Assembly: GCA_024638165.1 (NCBI GenBank) | Contig: JAHEKV010000001.1 | Span: 1 to 64,000, forward strand | DNA length: 64,000 nucleotides | Reading direction: 5' to 3' | Origin: Flavobacteriaceae bacterium | GTDB taxonomy: Bacteria > Bacteroidota > Bacteroidia > Flavobacteriales > Flavobacteriaceae | Shown here: one piece after another, positions 61,116 to 64,000 of the stretch | Layout: each line of letters begins with the position of its first letter | Position numbering within the stretch: the stretch's first letter is position 1 | Position numbers and translations under genes: made by a program | Notes under the pieces: generated by a model | What the model was told of the DNA's origin: nothing | What the model saw: only the letters and a program-made list of their open reading frames with translations | Databases searched by the model: none

Positions 61116-61132
61116 ATTCCCAGGGAGGGAAT
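61116..61132. promoter_or_regulatory. inverted repeat in the maeB promoter, candidate operator
   Basis: ATTCCC (61116-61121) and GGGAAT (61127-61132) form a perfect 6-base inverted repeat with a 5-base spacer, just upstream of the -7 box, covering the -35 to -19 region. Confidence 0.4.
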
Positions 61133-61136
61133 CACG

Positions 61137-61144
61137 TATCTTTG
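61137..61144 (+). promoter_or_regulatory. -7 element of maeB-ruvA (TATCTTTG)
   Basis: An exact TAnnTTTG match 18 bases before the maeB ATG. The nearest TTTG (61107-61110) is 26 bases upstream, longer than usual, which would fit a promoter helped or blocked by a regulator at the inverted repeat. Confidence 0.5.
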
Positions 61145-61162
61145 ATATACAATTAGACTGAA

Positions 61163-63436
61163 ATGAGAAACTCAAGACAGCGAAGAGAATCGCTCGTATA
61201 TCACGCAAAACCACAGCCGGGTAAGATTAAGATTGTTCCGACTAAGCCATACCAAACACAGAGAGATTTAGCCATTGCTTACTCTCCTGGGGTAGCTGAG
61301 CCTTGTTTAGAAATCGCAGAAACTCCAACAGACGCGTACAAGTATACCGCTAAGGGAAATATTGTTGCGGTTATTTCAAATGGTACTGCCGTACTTGGTT
61401 TAGGTGATATCGGTCCATTGGCTTCAAAGCCTGTGATGGAGGGTAAATGTGTACTCTTTAAAATTTTTGCAGATATCGATGGTATGGATATCGAGGTGGA
61501 TACTACCGATGTCGATGAGTTTGTAGAGACAGTGAAGCGTATTGCTCCAACTTTTGGAGGAATCAATCTTGAAGATATTAAGGCGCCAGAGGCCTTTGAG
61601 ATCGAACGTAGGTTGAAAGAGGAATTAGATATCCCAGTCATGCACGATGACCAGCATGGTACTGCGATTATTTCAGCTGCTGCACTAATCAATGCGCTTG
61701 AATTGGCTGAAAAGAATATCGAGGATGTTCGAATTGTCGTAAGTGGGGCAGGTGCAGCTGCAGTTTCTTGTACTAAACTATACAAAGCCTTCGGGGCTTC
61801 TGCAGAGAACATTATCATGCTCGATAGTAAAGGGGTGATTCGTAAGGGTCGCGAAAATTTAAGCCCTTCAAAAGAGGAATTTGCAACTGCGATTGATGTT
61901 CACACCCTTGAAGATGCGATGGTGAATGCAGACGTTTTTATCGGTCTGTCGATTGCCGATATTGTCACTCCAGAGATGCTTCAATCGATGGCAGCCAACC
62001 CTATTGTATTTGCTATGGCGAATCCAAATCCAGAGATTAATTATGATTTGGCCATTCGCACTCGTGAGGATATTATTATGGCTACCGGTCGTTCAGATCA
62101 TCCTAATCAAGTAAATAATGTCTTAGGATTCCCTTTCATTTTCAGGGGAGCCTTAGATGTTCGCGCTACTAAGATTAATGAAGAAATGAAGATGGCGGCG
62201 GTTCGCGCTCTAGCTGATTTGGCAAAAGAACCGGTACCAGAGCAGGTTAATATTACTTATGATATTACTCGTTTGGCTTTCGGTAGAGAGTATATCATTC
62301 CAAAACCTTTTGACCCCAGACTTATTTCTAAAATCCCGGTGGAGGTGGCTAAGGCAGCAATCGCTTCGGGGGTTGCTCAAATTGAAATTATCGATTGGGA
62401 GAAATATGAGGAGGAACTTATGGCGCGCTCGGGTAATGACAATAAATTTATTCGATCACTTCATGATAAGGCTAAATTGAACCCTAAGCGTGTGGTTTTT
62501 GCCGAAGCAGATCAGATTGATGTGCTAAAAGCTGCTCAGTTTGTTTCTGATGAAGGTATGGCTTATCCTATTCTTCTTGGAGATAAAGAGGTAATTGAGA
62601 GCCTTAAAGAGGAATTAGAGTTTGATACTGAGGTTCCAATTATTGATCCATCTGATGATGATCAACAAGCTCGCCGGGACGAATTCGCCAAGCTCTTATG
62701 GAGTCGAGGGGAACGCGATGGGGTGCAGAGATACAGTGCAGGTGTTCGAATGATGCATAGAAACTATTTCGGTCCTATGATGGTTCTTTCGGGAGAAGCA
62801 GATGCAATGATATCGGGGTATTCTCGCTCATTCCCTAAAGTGTTGCTTCCAGTATTAGAAACGGTGGGTAGAGGCCCTGGAATCAAGAGAGCGGCCACGA
62901 TGAATATCATGATGACTCCGCGAGGACCACTATTCTTAGCGGATACCGCAATAAATGTTAATCCTACAGCCGAAGAGTTAGCTGAGATCGCAGTGATGAC
63001 GGCAAGAGAGGTTCGTTCTTTCGGATACGAACCTGTAATGGCAATGCTATCTTATTCGAACTATGGTTCTTCAAGTAAACCAGAAGCCAGAAAGGTAAAG
63101 AACGCGGTCAAAATCTTACATAGAGATCATCCAGATTTGATTGTTGATGGAGAGATTCAAGCAGATTTTGCACTAAATCCTGAGATGGGTTCCCAAACCT
63201 TCCCATTTTCAAAGCTGTCTAATCGAAAAGTCAATACCTTAATATTTCCTAACCTTGATTCTGCCAATATCACCTACAAGCTGATGAAAGAGCTGCACAG
63301 TGTAAAATCAATTGGCCCTGTCATGTTAGGTTTAGACAAACCAATTCATATACTACAGTTAGGGGCTAGTGTTGAGGAAATCATCAACATGACCTCTATT
63401 GCAGTAACCGACGTACAGCGCGCAACAAAAAAATAA
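61163..63436 (+). CDS. maeB: NADP-dependent malic enzyme fused to a phosphotransacetylase-like domain
   Basis: MaeB decarboxylates malate to pyruvate with NADPH formation. The 757-residue protein has the malic-enzyme domain (about 1-425) with LAIAYSPGVAEPCLEIA, FADIDGMDIEVDT, INLEDIKAPEAFEIER (metal site), MHDDQHGTAIISAAAL and the dinucleotide fold VVSGAGAAAVSC. The C-terminal domain (about 430-757) resembles phosphate acetyltransferase (VVFAEADQIDVLKAAQF) and in known MaeB proteins is regulatory, responding to acetyl-CoA. This fusion is standard for the multidomain MaeB class. ruvA follows after 6 bases. Confidence 0.95.
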   Translation: MRNSRQRRESLVYHAKPQPGKIKIVPTKPYQTQRDLAIAYSPGVAEPCLEIAETPTDAYKYTAKGNIVAVISNGTAVLGLGDIGPLASKPVMEGKCVLFKIFADIDGMDIEVDTTDVDEFVETVKRIAPTFGGINLEDIKAPEAFEIERRLKEELDIPVMHDDQHGTAIISAAALINALELAEKNIEDVRIVVSGAGAAAVSCTKLYKAFGASAENIIMLDSKGVIRKGRENLSPSKEEFATAIDVHTLEDAMVNADVFIGLSIADIVTPEMLQSMAANPIVFAMANPNPEINYDLAIRTREDIIMATGRSDHPNQVNNVLGFPFIFRGALDVRATKINEEMKMAAVRALADLAKEPVPEQVNITYDITRLAFGREYIIPKPFDPRLISKIPVEVAKAAIASGVAQIEIIDWEKYEEELMARSGNDNKFIRSLHDKAKLNPKRVVFAEADQIDVLKAAQFVSDEGMAYPILLGDKEVIESLKEELEFDTEVPIIDPSDDDQQARRDEFAKLLWSRGERDGVQRYSAGVRMMHRNYFGPMMVLSGEADAMISGYSRSFPKVLLPVLETVGRGPGIKRAATMNIMMTPRGPLFLADTAINVNPTAEELAEIAVMTAREVRSFGYEPVMAMLSYSNYGSSSKPEARKVKNAVKILHRDHPDLIVDGEIQADFALNPEMGSQTFPFSKLSNRKVNTLIFPNLDSANITYKLMKELHSVKSIGPVMLGLDKPIHILQLGASVEEIINMTSIAVTDVQRATKK

Positions 63437-63442
63437 ACGATT

Positions 63443-64000
63443 ATGATTAGCCACCTCAGAGGTCGAATGATAGAAAAAACTCCCACTCATGTGATTCTTG
63501 AGTGTAATGGGGTAGGTTATCATCTCGAGGTGTCCCTTCATACCTTTTCTGGGTTGAGTTCAGAAGAGGAGCAGCTTTTGTATACTCATCTCCAAATCAA
63601 GGAGGATAGCCATACGCTTTTCGGATTTCTATCTGAATTTGAACGTGCAGTATTTCGATTACTTATTTCGGTGAGTGGAGTGGGGGCGGCGACGGCTAGA
63701 ACGATGCTTTCATCGTTAAGTCCTTCTGATGTAGTTGGTGCAATTGCATCTGAGCAAGTAGCCATTGTGCAGTCAGTTAAAGGAATCGGGGCAAAGACAG
63801 CTCAACGCATGATTTTAGAATTAAAAGATAAGGTCTTAGCACTAGAGGGCGCCGAAGATGTGGTCGCGAGTGCATCGGTGAAAGGACAAAATGGAGAAGA
63901 AGCAATAGCCGCTTTAGAAGTACTTGGCTTTACTCGAAAATCGGTTCAGAAAATTGTCGATAAGCTATTGACAGCAGACTCACAGATGAGCGTCGAAGAT
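63443..64000 (+). CDS. ruvA: Holliday junction DNA-binding protein RuvA (partial, 3' end outside window)
   Basis: RuvA binds the four-way junction and loads RuvB. The first 186 residues are present. The N-terminal OB domain is MISHLRGRMIEKTPTHVILE through about 63, the two helix-hairpin-helix motifs follow (LLISVSGVGAATARTML and VKGIGAKTAQRMILELKDK), and the flexible linker and most of the RuvB-binding domain III are also visible (AIAALEVLGFTRKSVQKIV). RuvA is normally 190-200 residues, so only about ten codons are missing. The ATG at 63443 is 6 bases after maeB, so they are probably co-transcribed. Confidence 0.95.
   Translation, partial: MISHLRGRMIEKTPTHVILECNGVGYHLEVSLHTFSGLSSEEEQLLYTHLQIKEDSHTLFGFLSEFERAVFRLLISVSGVGAATARTMLSSLSPSDVVGAIASEQVAIVQSVKGIGAKTAQRMILELKDKVLALEGAEDVVASASVKGQNGEEAIAALEVLGFTRKSVQKIVDKLLTADSQMSVED

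Noticed and set aside
61279-61818. 179-residue open frame antisense to maeB
   Set aside because: It is the shadow of a strongly conserved coding region. Its Ser/Ile-rich translation shows no domain, and there is no promoter.
1-64000. Mobile element, prophage, defence island or biosynthetic cluster
   Set aside because: I found no transposase, integrase, phage structural, restriction, toxin or synthase genes, no long terminal repeats and no clear composition shift. Both tRNA genes lack adjacent integrase or att duplications.

Overview
The window is ordinary chromosomal DNA from a member of the Bacteroidota, most likely Flavobacteriales or a close relative such as the Cryomorphaceae/Schleiferiaceae. 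Four things point there. The promoters match the Bacteroidota consensus (TAnnTTTG at -7, TTG/TTTG near -33). Shine-Dalgarno sequences are weak or absent. A complete alternative complex III (actABCDEF) is followed directly by coxB and coxA. The other gene pairs (rpsP-rimM, dinB-dnaE2, asnS-rpoN, maeB-ruvA, an exbB/exbD/exbD set, a DUF2723 membrane protein) are also typical. I see no insertion sequence, prophage, CRISPR array, integrase or abrupt change in composition. About 55 protein genes, two tRNA genes and one candidate small RNA fill it densely, and no gene-free gap exceeds 300 bases.

Layout. 1-1339: end of rpsP, rimM, trmN6. 1336-5504 (minus): an error-prone polymerase pair, dinB then dnaE2, with a twin-palindrome operator-like site upstream. 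5568-5690: a canonical promoter, three hairpins and a U tract, read as a small RNA or a regulated leader. 5733-10107: nitroreductase, ruvC, hemW, a cyclase-family hydrolase and a convergent M20 peptidase. 10216-15138: tRNA-Leu, waaA (minus), then a DegT-family aminotransferase, galE and an exported amidohydrolase. 15216-21058: sucA-sucB-tatD-ansA. 21175-23511: an ExbB/ExbD energy-transducing set. 23561-35788 (all minus): rpoN, asnS, an RND/MMPL exporter, frr, pyrH, tsf, rpsB, rpsI, rplM, polA. 35882-40694: a membrane-anchored metallophosphoesterase, a thioredoxin-fold protein without cysteines and a large DUF2723 protein (minus). 40787-45355: tRNA-Gln, rimP, nusA, infB. 45352-45759 (minus): a small SPOR-like exported protein. 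45955-57291: actABCDEF-coxBA. 57378-64000: ruvB, queG, a sodium:solute symporter, maeB and the start of ruvA.

How the genes fit together. The window holds much of the central machinery: translation (S16, S2, S9, L13, EF-Ts, IF2, RRF, AsnRS, RimM, RimP), transcription (NusA, sigma-54), DNA repair (RuvA, RuvB, RuvC, PolA, the DinB/DnaE2 pair), the TCA cycle (2-oxoglutarate dehydrogenase E1/E2, malic enzyme) and aerobic respiration (quinol:cytochrome c oxidoreductase plus the first two subunits of a cytochrome c oxidase). I found no clearly new multi-gene system. The most interesting items are small-scale: the three-hairpin RNA candidate at 5601-5687, the twin palindromes in front of dinB-dnaE2, a tRNA-Gln gene with a terminator hairpin in front of rimP-nusA-infB (the position metY holds in Escherichia coli), overlapping alternative hairpins in the rplM leader, a metallophosphoesterase with an internal twin-arginine motif, and a DegT aminotransferase with a four-cysteine cluster.

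All function calls come from reading motifs in the translated sequence. No database search was run. Promoter and terminator calls are by eye.
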